Origin: Pseudomonas arsenicoxydans
GTDB lineage: Bacteria > Pseudomonadota > Gammaproteobacteria > Pseudomonadales > Pseudomonadaceae
Assembly (NCBI RefSeq): GCF_006438915.1
Contig: NZ_RCZE01000004.1
Location: 62,001 to 126,000, forward strand
Length of the DNA stretch: 64,000 bases
Direction of reading: 5' to 3'
The notes below the pieces were generated by a model, which ran no database searches, was not told the origin of the DNA, and worked only from the letters and a program-made list of their open reading frames with translations. The position numbers and the translations under genes were made by a program. Positions 20,282 to 27,665 of the stretch are shown piece after piece (position 1 is the first letter of the stretch; each line of letters opens with the position of its first letter).

Positions 20282-22054
20282 ATGTGCGGATTAGCTGGCG
20301 AGTTACGCTTTGATCATCAACCTGCGGACCTCGCGGCCGTTGAACGAATCACCCATTATCTGGCCCCTCGTGGCCCCGACGCGTGGGGTTTCCATGCCCA
20401 AGGACCGATTGCCCTGGGCCATCGACGCCTGAAAATCATGGACCTGTCGGACGGCTCGGCGCAGCCGATGGTCGACAACCAACTCGGCCTGTCCCTGGCC
20501 TTCAATGGCGCGATCTACAACTTCCCGGAATTGCGCAGCGAACTCGAAAGCCTCGGTTATGCCTTCTATTCCGGCGGTGACACCGAAGTGCTGCTCAAGG
20601 GCTATCACGCCTGGGGCGAAGCCTTGCTGCCCAAGCTCAACGGCATGTTTGCCTTCGCTATTTGGGAACGCGATGCCCAGCGCTTGTTCATTGCCCGCGA
20701 CCGTCTCGGCGTGAAGCCGCTGTACCTGTCGCGCACCGGCCAGCGCTTGCGCTTTGCCTCGGCACTGCCGGCGCTTCTCAAGGGCGGCGACATCAACCCG
20801 ATGCTCGACCCGGTGGCGCTCAATCACTACCTGAACTTCCACGCCGTGGTCCCGGCACCGCGCACCTTGCTGGCCGGCATCGAAAAATTGCCGCCCGCCA
20901 CCTGGATGCGCATCGAAGCCGATGGTCGCACCGAGCAGAAAACCTGGTGGACCCTGCCCTACGGCCCTCGCGCCGACGAAATGAACCTGACCCTGGAAGA
21001 CTGGCGCGACCGGGTGCTCGACAGCACTCGCGATGCGGTGGCGATTCGTCAGCGGGCAGCGGTCGATGTCGGCGTGCTGTTGTCAGGCGGCGTCGACTCG
21101 AGTTTGCTGGTCGGGCTGTTGCGTGAAGTCGGTGTGGAAAACCTGTCGACCTTCTCCATCGGTTTTCAGGATGCTGGCGGCGAGCGCGGCGACGAGTTCC
21201 AGTATTCGGACCTGATCGCCAAGCACTACGGCACCCGGCACCATCAATTGCGCATCGACGAAAAAGAGATCATCGAGCAACTGCCCGCTGCGTTCCGCGC
21301 CATGAGCGAGCCGATGGTCAGTCATGATTGCATCGCCTTTTATCTGCTGTCCCGCGAAGTGGCCAAACATTGCAAAGTGGTCCAGAGCGGCCAGGGTGCG
21401 GACGAGTTGTTCGCCGGGTATCACTGGTATCCGCAAGTCGACGGCGCCGCCGATCCGTACACCGCCTATCGCGAGGCATTCTTCGACCGCAGCTATGACG
21501 ATTACGCCGCCACTGTGCAGCCGAAATGGCTGACAGCAAATGACGCTGCCGGTGACTTCGTGAAGGAACATTTCGCACAGCCCGGCGCCGATGCGGCGGT
21601 GGACAAAGCCCTGCGCCTGGACAGCACGGTGATGCTAGTGGACGACCCGGTCAAACGCGTCGACAACATGACCATGGCCTGGGGCCTGGAAGCACGCACG
21701 CCGTTTCTCGATTATCGACTGGTGGAGTTGTCGGCCCGTGTGCCGGGCAAATTCAAGCTGCCCGACGGTGGCAAACAAGTGCTCAAGGAAGCGGCGCGCC
21801 TGGTAATACCGAATGAAGTCATCGACCGCAAGAAGGGTTACTTCCCGGTGCCCGGCCTCAAGCATTTGCAGGGCGATACGCTGAACTGGGTGCGCGAGCT
21901 GCTGCTCGATCCGAGTCAGGATCGCGGTCTGTTCAACCCGGCAATGCTCGACCGTTTGCTGACTGACCCGCAGGGTCAATTGACTCCGCTGCGCGGCTCC
22001 AAGCTGTGGCAACTGGCGGCCCTGAACCTGTGGCTCAGCGAGCAAGGAATCTGA
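20282..22054 (+). CDS. asnO: N-acetylglutaminylglutamine amidotransferase (asparagine-synthase-like)
   Basis: 590 residues from ATG 20282, with AAGGA 5 bases upstream. It is an asparagine synthetase B-type enzyme: nucleophile Cys2 (MCGLAGE), an N-terminal glutaminase domain, and a synthetase domain with PP-loop SGGVDSS near residue 270. In the NAGGN pathway it amidates N-acetylglutaminylglutamine to the osmolyte NAGGN. The assignment over a true asparagine synthetase rests on the ngg gene 3 bases downstream and the NAGGN-type peptidase after it, matching PA3459-PA3461. It is the first gene of the osmoprotectant operon. Confidence 0.92.
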   Translation: MCGLAGELRFDHQPADLAAVERITHYLAPRGPDAWGFHAQGPIALGHRRLKIMDLSDGSAQPMVDNQLGLSLAFNGAIYNFPELRSELESLGYAFYSGGDTEVLLKGYHAWGEALLPKLNGMFAFAIWERDAQRLFIARDRLGVKPLYLSRTGQRLRFASALPALLKGGDINPMLDPVALNHYLNFHAVVPAPRTLLAGIEKLPPATWMRIEADGRTEQKTWWTLPYGPRADEMNLTLEDWRDRVLDSTRDAVAIRQRAAVDVGVLLSGGVDSSLLVGLLREVGVENLSTFSIGFQDAGGERGDEFQYSDLIAKHYGTRHHQLRIDEKEIIEQLPAAFRAMSEPMVSHDCIAFYLLSREVAKHCKVVQSGQGADELFAGYHWYPQVDGAADPYTAYREAFFDRSYDDYAATVQPKWLTANDAAGDFVKEHFAQPGADAAVDKALRLDSTVMLVDDPVKRVDNMTMAWGLEARTPFLDYRLVELSARVPGKFKLPDGGKQVLKEAARLVIPNEVIDRKKGYFPVPGLKHLQGDTLNWVRELLLDPSQDRGLFNPAMLDRLLTDPQGQLTPLRGSKLWQLAALNLWLSEQGI

Positions 22055-22057
22055 TCG

Positions 22058-23806
22058 ATGAAACCCCACGCCACGGCTTACAGCCAACGCTTGTTGCGCG
22101 GCCAGACACCCTCTTATGAACGCTTGCAGGCGCGTCTGGCCGAGGACGGCAGCGAACTGAGTGCCGCGCCGATTGCCGTGCATTGCGGCTGGGGCCGGTT
22201 GCTGATCGGGCACACGTTTCCCGATCCGGCCAGCCTCGCTAATGAGTTGTTAAACGAGCAACCGGGCGAGCGCGACATAGCTTTATACGTTGCTGCGCCG
22301 CAGCAGATCCTTGGATTGGAACCGGCGCAACTGTTTCTCGACCCGTCCGATACGTTGCGCTTGTGGTTCAGCGATTACCGTCAAGCCACTCGCGTGTTTC
22401 GCGGCTTCCGCATTCGCCGCGCACAAAGCGATACGGACTGGCTGGCGATCAATCAGTTGTATCAGGCACGCGGCATGTTGCCGATCGACGCAAACCTGCT
22501 GACCCCTCGTCATTTGGGCGGCCCGGTGTATTGGCTGGCGGAAGACGAAGACAGCGGCGCGATCATCGGCAGTGTCATGGGCCTCAATCATCACAAGGCA
22601 TTCAACGATCCGGAAAACGGCAGCAGCCTGTGGTGCCTGGCGGTCGATCCGCAGTGTTCGCGGCCGGGCGTCGGTGAGGTGTTGGTGCGGCATTTGATCG
22701 AACACTTCATGAGCCGTGGGCTGAGTTACCTGGACTTGTCCGTTTTGCATGACAACCGACAGGCGAAAAGCCTTTACGCCAAGCTGGGTTTTCGCAACCT
22801 TTCGACCTTTGCGATCAAGCGCAAGAACGGCATCAATCAGCCGCTGTTCCTCGGGCCGGGGCCGGAAGCGGAATTCAATCCGTATGCGCGGATCATTGTC
22901 GAGGAAGCCCTTCGACGCGGCATTGATGTACAGGTCGATGACGCCGATGCCGGCCTGTTCACCCTCAGCCATGGCGGGCGCCGAGTGCGTTGCCGCGAAT
23001 CGTTGAGCGACCTGACCAGCGCCATCAGCATGACCCTGTGCCAGGACAAGAGCCTGACTCACAAAGCGCTCAAGGCCGCAGGGTTGAACCTGCCCTCGCA
23101 ACAACGGGCCGGCAACGCCGATGACAACCTGGCGTTTCTCGATGAGCACGAGCGGGTGGTGGTTAAGCCGCTGGATGGCGAGCAAGGCCAGGGCGTTGCC
23201 GTGGACCTGCAAACCATTGAAGACGTGCAGCAAGCCATCGAAGCCGCCCGCGCGTTCGACAGTCGAGTGCTGCTGGAAAGCTTTCACGAAGGCCTGGACC
23301 TGCGGATTCTGGTAATCGGTTTTGAGGTGGTGGCGGCGGCGATCCGGCGGCCGGCGGAGGTGGTCGGTGACGGCCAGCATTCCATCGGCGCGTTGATCGA
23401 AGCCCAGAGTCGACGGCGGCAAGCGGCCACCAGCGGCGAGAGCAAAATCCCGCTCGATCATGAGACCCAGCGCACGTTGCACGCGGCGGGTTACGACTAC
23501 AGCAGCATTCTGCCGGCGGGTGAGCATTTGTTCGTACGGCGTACGGCGAATCTTCATACGGGCGGGATTCTGGAGGACGTCACGGCGATTCTGCATCCGA
23601 CGTTGGTCGATGCGGCGGTGCGGGCGGCGCGGGCGCTGGATATTCCGATGGTCGGGCTCGATTTGATGGTGCCGGCGGCCGATCAACCGGAGTATGTGTT
23701 TATCGAAGCCAATGAGCGCGCCGGGCTGGCCAACCATGAACCGCAGCCGACGGCTGAGCGGTTTGTGGATTTGTTGTTTCCGCACAGTCAGCCGGCGGCC
23801 CTTTAG
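22058..23806 (+). CDS. ngg: N-acetylglutaminylglutamine synthetase (GNAT plus ATP-grasp)
   Basis: 582 residues. An N-terminal acetyltransferase domain (SLWCLAVDPQCSRPGVGEVLVRHL, acetyl-CoA loop) is fused to a C-terminal ATP-grasp domain (VVVKPLDGEQGQGVAVDL, later YVFIEANERAGLANH). It acetylates glutamine and joins it to a second glutamine, making the dipeptide that AsnO amidates. It starts 3 bases after the asnO stop, so the two are translated together. The two-domain fusion is diagnostic of Ngg. Confidence 0.93.
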   Translation: MKPHATAYSQRLLRGQTPSYERLQARLAEDGSELSAAPIAVHCGWGRLLIGHTFPDPASLANELLNEQPGERDIALYVAAPQQILGLEPAQLFLDPSDTLRLWFSDYRQATRVFRGFRIRRAQSDTDWLAINQLYQARGMLPIDANLLTPRHLGGPVYWLAEDEDSGAIIGSVMGLNHHKAFNDPENGSSLWCLAVDPQCSRPGVGEVLVRHLIEHFMSRGLSYLDLSVLHDNRQAKSLYAKLGFRNLSTFAIKRKNGINQPLFLGPGPEAEFNPYARIIVEEALRRGIDVQVDDADAGLFTLSHGGRRVRCRESLSDLTSAISMTLCQDKSLTHKALKAAGLNLPSQQRAGNADDNLAFLDEHERVVVKPLDGEQGQGVAVDLQTIEDVQQAIEAARAFDSRVLLESFHEGLDLRILVIGFEVVAAAIRRPAEVVGDGQHSIGALIEAQSRRRQAATSGESKIPLDHETQRTLHAAGYDYSSILPAGEHLFVRRTANLHTGGILEDVTAILHPTLVDAAVRAARALDIPMVGLDLMVPAADQPEYVFIEANERAGLANHEPQPTAERFVDLLFPHSQPAAL

Positions 23807-23829
23807 ATCTGTAGTGCTTGAACTGGCCC

Positions 23830-23895
23830 CTTCGCGAGCAAGCCCGCTCCCACAGGGATACGCGGTCAAATGTGTGAGCGGGCTTGCTCGCGAAG
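23830..23895. repeat. REP family A pair, short spacer
   Basis: CTTCGCGAGCAAGCCCGCTC followed within 66 bases by the inverted arm ending GCTTGCTCGCGAAG. It sits inside the osmoprotectant gene set, between ngg and the M42 peptidase. It may reduce read-through or stabilise the upstream mRNA. Confidence 0.9.
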
Positions 23896-23973
23896 GCGGC
23901 GTGCCAGACACCAAAAATCCAACTTATCCCCTTCATCGAAACCGTCGATGTTCTGTACCCATCAGGAGTTTCC

Positions 23974-25164
23974 ATGACCAGCAAAATCCCTGAACCAGAT
24001 CTCAATTACCTGCAAAAAGTCCTGCTGGAAATGCTCGCCATTCCCAGCCCGACCGGGTTCACCGACACTATCGTGCGCTATGTCGCCGAGCGCCTTGAAG
24101 AACTGGGCATCCCCTTCGAAATGACCCGCCGCGGAACCATCCGCGCAACCCTCAAAGGCAAGAAAAACAGCCCCGACCGCGCGGTGTCCGCGCACCTGGA
24201 CACCATCGGTGCGGCGGTTCGCGCCGTGAAAGACAACGGTCGCCTGACCCTGGCGCCAGTCGGTTGCTGGTCCAGTCGTTTTGCCGAGGGCAGCCGTGTC
24301 AGCCTGTTCACCGACAACGGCGTGATTCGCGGCAGCGTGTTGCCGCTGATGGCTTCCGGGCACGCCTTCAATACGGCCGTGGACGAAATGCCGATCAGTT
24401 GGGATCACGTCGAACTGCGCCTCGATGCCTATTGCGCCACCCGCGCCGACTGCGACTCGCTGGGCATTAGCGTGGGTGACTTCGTGGCCTTCGACCCCTT
24501 GCCGGAGTTCACCGAAAGCGGCCACATCAGCGCCCGTCACCTGGATGACAAGGCCGGCGTTGCTGCTTTGCTCGCGGCGCTGAAAGCCATCGTCGACAGC
24601 GGTGAAGAGTTGATGATCGACTGCCATCCGCTGTTCACCATCACCGAGGAAACCGGCAGTGGCGCGGCGGCCGCATTACCGTGGGATGTCAGTGAATTCG
24701 TCGGTATCGACATTGCACCCGTCGCGCCCGGCCAGCATTCCAGCGAACACGCGGTGAGCGTGGCAATGCAGGATTCTGGCGGCCCGTATGACTATCACTT
24801 GTCGCGACATTTACTGCGTCTGGCCAGTGACAACGAATTGCCGGTGCGCCGCGACCTGTTCCGTTATTACTTCAGCGATGCGCATTCGGCGGTGACGGCC
24901 GGACACGATATTCGCACCGCCCTGCTCGCCTTTGGTTGCGATGCCACGCACGGTTATGAGCGTACGCACATCGACAGCCTGGCGGCACTGAGTCGATTGC
25001 TCGGCGCCTACATTCTGAGCCCGCCGGTGTTTGCCAGCGATGCGCAACCGGCGAAGGGCTCGCTGGACCGGTTCAGTCATCAGATCGAACATGAGACGCA
25101 GATGGAAAGTGATACACGGGTGCCTTCGGTGGACAGCCTTGTCGGGCAGCGCACCGATAGTTGA
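23974..25164 (+). CDS. M42-type peptidase of the NAGGN osmoprotectant system
   Basis: 396 residues from ATG 23974, with AGGAG 5 bases upstream; the longer open frame would start inside a REP element. M42/M20-like metal-binding features are present: SAHLDTIG near residue 69, HLDDKAGVAALLAAL in the middle, then TEETGSGAAAALP. The family member next to asnO-ngg is known as the osmoprotectant NAGGN system peptidase, presumably acting on the dipeptide or its precursors. The exact reaction is not established as far as I know. It is the third gene of the locus, corresponding to PA3461. Confidence 0.88.
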   Translation: MTSKIPEPDLNYLQKVLLEMLAIPSPTGFTDTIVRYVAERLEELGIPFEMTRRGTIRATLKGKKNSPDRAVSAHLDTIGAAVRAVKDNGRLTLAPVGCWSSRFAEGSRVSLFTDNGVIRGSVLPLMASGHAFNTAVDEMPISWDHVELRLDAYCATRADCDSLGISVGDFVAFDPLPEFTESGHISARHLDDKAGVAALLAALKAIVDSGEELMIDCHPLFTITEETGSGAAAALPWDVSEFVGIDIAPVAPGQHSSEHAVSVAMQDSGGPYDYHLSRHLLRLASDNELPVRRDLFRYYFSDAHSAVTAGHDIRTALLAFGCDATHGYERTHIDSLAALSRLLGAYILSPPVFASDAQPAKGSLDRFSHQIEHETQMESDTRVPSVDSLVGQRTDS

Positions 25165-25199
25165 CTCCAAGCCTAGTATCTTTAGTGACGGACAAATCG

Positions 25200-25285
25200 C
25201 TTTCGCGAGCAAGCCCGCTCCCACATTTGACTGAGTTCCTCCTGAAGGAATGCAGTTGAATGTGGGAGCGGGCTTGCTCGCGAAG
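25200..25285. repeat. REP family A pair
   Basis: Inverted arms CTTTCGCGAGCAAGCCCGCT and its partner ending GCTTGCTCGCGAAG, with an inner GTTCCTCCTGAAGGAA hairpin. It ends the osmoprotectant transcript region before yheU. Confidence 0.88.
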
Positions 25286-25373
25286 GCGGCCGCACATACA
25301 GCACATCAGCCCGAGGCTAGCCGCCACCGATCATTCGCCGTAGCATCCCGACATTGTTTTCGCCGAGGTGCCT

Positions 25374-25601
25374 ATGCTGATTCCCTACGACCAACTTGAA
25401 GTCGACACCCTCACCCGCCTGATCGAGGATTTCGTGACCCGCGACGGTACGGACAATGGCGATGACACACCGCTGGAAACCCGCGTATTGCGGGTTCGCC
25501 AGGCATTGACCAAAGGTCAGGCACTGATCGTTTTCGATCCGGAAAGCGAGCAGTGCCAGTTGATGCTCAAGCACGATGTGCCCAAGCATCTGTTCGACTG
25601 A
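25374..25601 (+). CDS. YheU-family small protein
   Basis: 75 residues from ATG 25374 (MLIPYDQLEVDTLTRLIEDF), with GAGG 5 bases upstream; a GTG 6 bases earlier is less likely. The sequence follows the YheU/UPF0270 pattern: MLIPYxxLxxxTLxxLIEDFVTRDGTD and a C-terminal RQALTKGQALIVFDPESE. It is a soluble protein of unknown function. It is convergent with csrA, with only 5 bases between the stops. Confidence 0.9.
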   Translation: MLIPYDQLEVDTLTRLIEDFVTRDGTDNGDDTPLETRVLRVRQALTKGQALIVFDPESEQCQLMLKHDVPKHLFD

Positions 25602-25606
25602 ACGGC

Positions 25607-25792
25607 TTAGCGCCCCTTGGTCTTTGCCAGTTTGACCTGGATGCGCTCATAGACTTCGGCGCGATGCACATTGACGCTCTGCGGTGCCTCGACGCCAAAG
25701 CGCACGCTGTTGCCGCTGACGTTGAGAATACGTACTGAAATATCGTCACCGATGGAAATCATCTCGCCCACAACGCGACTGAGTACAAGCAT
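25607..25792 (-). CDS. csrA: CsrA/Rsm-family RNA-binding translational regulator (RsmI-like)
   Basis: 61 residues, a full-length CsrA homodimer subunit. The RNA-contact residues Leu4 and Arg44 ([10 protein letters not shown]) are conserved. It differs from the usual Pseudomonas RsmA (MLILTRR start) and RsmE, beginning [17 protein letters not shown], which resembles the third paralogue called RsmI in P. putida. It should bind GGA motifs in mRNA leaders and repress translation. Its own SD region contains AGGA in a small stem-loop (25800-25810), consistent with self-repression. The paralogue label is from memory; the family is certain. Confidence 0.92.
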   Translation of the reverse strand: MLVLSRVVGEMISIGDDISVRILNVSGNSVRFGVEAPQSVNVHRAEVYERIQVKLAKTKGR

Positions 25793-25945
25793 GGTATTGG
25801 TCCTTGAGGATTACCGGCCCTTGAAGATGCCCGGCGTTTAGCCGGTCTTCAATGCGATGGCGGCAAATCAGTCCAGCCCTACAGCACCGGAAGAACCCTC
25901 CTGACGGAAACGTCCGACAAATCCATTGAATGCAGGACCGATCCT

Positions 25946-26278
25946 TCAGGACGCGGAGAAGCGCGGGCCAAACAGTATGACGCTCGCGCCGATCACACAA
26001 AGGGCCACGCCGATCCAGTCCGAGCTCAGCGGACGAACCCGCTCGACCACTGCCAGCCAACCAATCGAGGCGATGATGTAGATCCCACCGTAGGCCGCGT
26101 AGGCGCGCCCGGCGTAAGTGGCTTCGACTCGGGTCAGCAGGAGCGCGAACAAGGTCAGGCTGAGCAGCGCCGGCAGCACCCACAAAACGCTTTTGCCTTG
26201 GCGCAACCACATCCAGAACGCGAAACAGCCGGCGATTTCGAAGAGTGCCGCGAGGAAAAACCACAGGTAATTGAGCAT
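25946..26278 (-). CDS. YnfA-family small membrane protein
   Basis: 110 residues with four hydrophobic helices ([60 protein letters not shown]). The conserved GIYI and GRAYAAYGG segments are typical of YnfA/UPF0060. It lies in the inner membrane; YnfA proteins are related to small multidrug-resistance transporters. It lies between the SDR gene and csrA on the same strand, but gaps of 64 and 153 bases suggest separate units. Confidence 0.92.
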   Translation of the reverse strand: MLNYLWFFLAALFEIAGCFAFWMWLRQGKSVLWVLPALLSLTLFALLLTRVEATYAGRAYAAYGGIYIIASIGWLAVVERVRPLSSDWIGVALCVIGASVILFGPRFSAS

Positions 26279-26342
26279 GCAGGTGTCTCGTTAGAGTGAC
26301 CGATGGCGGCCACCCTAACGACGCCGATGCCTACGGGCAAGA

Positions 26343-27158
26343 TCAGCCTGCGCTTTGTTTGGCCTTGGCGCGCATTTTGTCGGCCATGAGGGTCATTTCG
26401 TTGTAGAGCAGTTGCGGGTTTTTCTGCTTGATCGCCCAGGCCATGCGGCCCTGTTCGTGCGGCAGGATCATGAATTCGCCTGCAGCCACCTGGTTGTAGA
26501 TGTAGTCGGCAATGTCGGTGGCGGTGATCGGCGAGCTCTCCAGCAATTTACCGACCTGGGCTTTCATCGCAGGCGTGGGGCCACGGAAAGAGTCGAGCAG
26601 ATTGGTCTGGAAGAACGACGGGCAAACCACGTGCACGCCCACTTCCTGTTGCGCCAGTTCGATCAACAGGCTTTCGGACAACGCCACCACGCCGGCCTTG
26701 GCCACGTTGTAGTTACTCATGGCCGGGCCTTGCATCAGGGCGGCCATCGACGCGATGTTGATGATCTTGCCTTTGCTTTTTTCCAGCAGCGGCAGGAACG
26801 CCTTGCAGCCCTTGACCACGCCCATCAGGTTGATCGCGATCTGCCAGTCCCAGTCTTCCAGCGACAGTTCACTGAAGAAACCGCCCGAGGCGACACCGGC
26901 GTTGTTGACGATGACATCGATGCCGCCGAGCTTTTCTTCGCAGGCCTGCGCAAATGCGGTCAGCTGGCTGTAGTCGCGCACATCGCAACGCTGAACAAAA
27001 CCATCGCCACCGGCATCTCGAACCAGCTTCAACGTTTCTTGCAGACCGGATTCGCTGACATCCGACAAGGCCAGTTGCCAGCCTTCACGCGCCCAGCGCA
27101 GCGCGATTTCGCGACCCAGGCCCGAGCCCGCGCCAGTGATCATCATGCGATTTTGCAT
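26343..27158 (-). CDS. Short-chain dehydrogenase/reductase
   Basis: 271 residues of classical SDR fold: cofactor motif GAGSGLGRE near residue 8, NNAGVA, catalytic Ser in NIASMAAL and the YxxxK motif in SNYNVAKAGVV. Asp after the second strand (LSDVSE) suggests NAD(H) rather than NADP(H). The substrate is unknown; Pseudomonas homologues are annotated only as SDR oxidoreductases. It is monocistronic, with no pathway neighbours. Confidence 0.88.
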   Translation of the reverse strand: MQNRMMITGAGSGLGREIALRWAREGWQLALSDVSESGLQETLKLVRDAGGDGFVQRCDVRDYSQLTAFAQACEEKLGGIDVIVNNAGVASGGFFSELSLEDWDWQIAINLMGVVKGCKAFLPLLEKSKGKIINIASMAALMQGPAMSNYNVAKAGVVALSESLLIELAQQEVGVHVVCPSFFQTNLLDSFRGPTPAMKAQVGKLLESSPITATDIADYIYNQVAAGEFMILPHEQGRMAWAIKQKNPQLLYNEMTLMADKMRAKAKQSAG

Positions 27159-27443
27159 AGCAAACAGCCTTGTGGTTCCGGGAAAGATGCGCTGAGTGTA
27201 GCGAAGGACCTTGCCCGACCCACGCTACATCAGATTGCTGAATGGCCCGAGCAAACCGCGGGCGCGTGTGACTCAACTAACTGTGGAAAAATGAAATAAG
27301 CCTGTGTTCGAAAAACATTAAAAAAACATGGAATTTTCTGACTCGCGCACCAGTCGGATTTTGTAAGCAGCTTGAATTTATAACCTTCCAGCTGACAGTT
27401 AAAAAACAGGTCAATCCAGAACACTTCCAACAAGGAAATAGAC

Positions 27444-27596
27444 ATGGGCACAATTCTAATCGTTATTCTGGTCCTCTTGCTGATCGGTGGCTTGCCGGTT
27501 TTCCCACACTCCAGAAGTTGGGGTTATGGTCCGTCGGGTATCATCGGCGTCGTGTTGGTGGTGCTGTTGATTCTGTTGTTGCTTGGCAGGATTTAA
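27444..27596 (+). CDS. DUF3309-type 50-residue membrane protein
   Basis: A 50-codon gene: ATG 27444 with AAGGA 9 bases upstream, TAA at 27594. Two hydrophobic segments (ILIVILVLLLIGGLPVF and GIIGVVLVVLLILLLLG) flank a SRSWGYGPSG loop, the pattern of DUF3309 proteins widespread in proteobacteria. Function is unknown; related genes are often stress-induced, which I state from general knowledge. A strong bidirectional terminator follows at 27621. Confidence 0.85.
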   Translation: MGTILIVILVLLLIGGLPVFPHSRSWGYGPSGIIGVVLVVLLILLLLGRI

Positions 27597-27620
27597 CGGA
27601 TACAACGAATGAACGGACAA

Positions 27621-27651
27621 AAAAAGAGGCCCTTGAAAGGGCCTCTTTTTT
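27621..27651. terminator. Bidirectional terminator
   Basis: Stem GAGGCCCTT / AAGGGCCTC with a 2-base loop, flanked by an A-run on the left and a T-run on the right, so it works for both the DUF3309 gene (+) and the LTA-synthase-like gene (-). Confidence 0.9.
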
Positions 27652-27665
27652 ATTGCGCCGAAAAC

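Noticed and set aside
20282..22054. Plain asparagine synthetase AsnB
   Set aside because: The adjacent ngg and NAGGN-type peptidase genes identify it as AsnO of the NAGGN pathway.
23884..23973. Upstream extension of the M42 peptidase by 30 residues
   Set aside because: The extension begins inside a REP element and lacks an SD; ATG 23974 has AGGAG.
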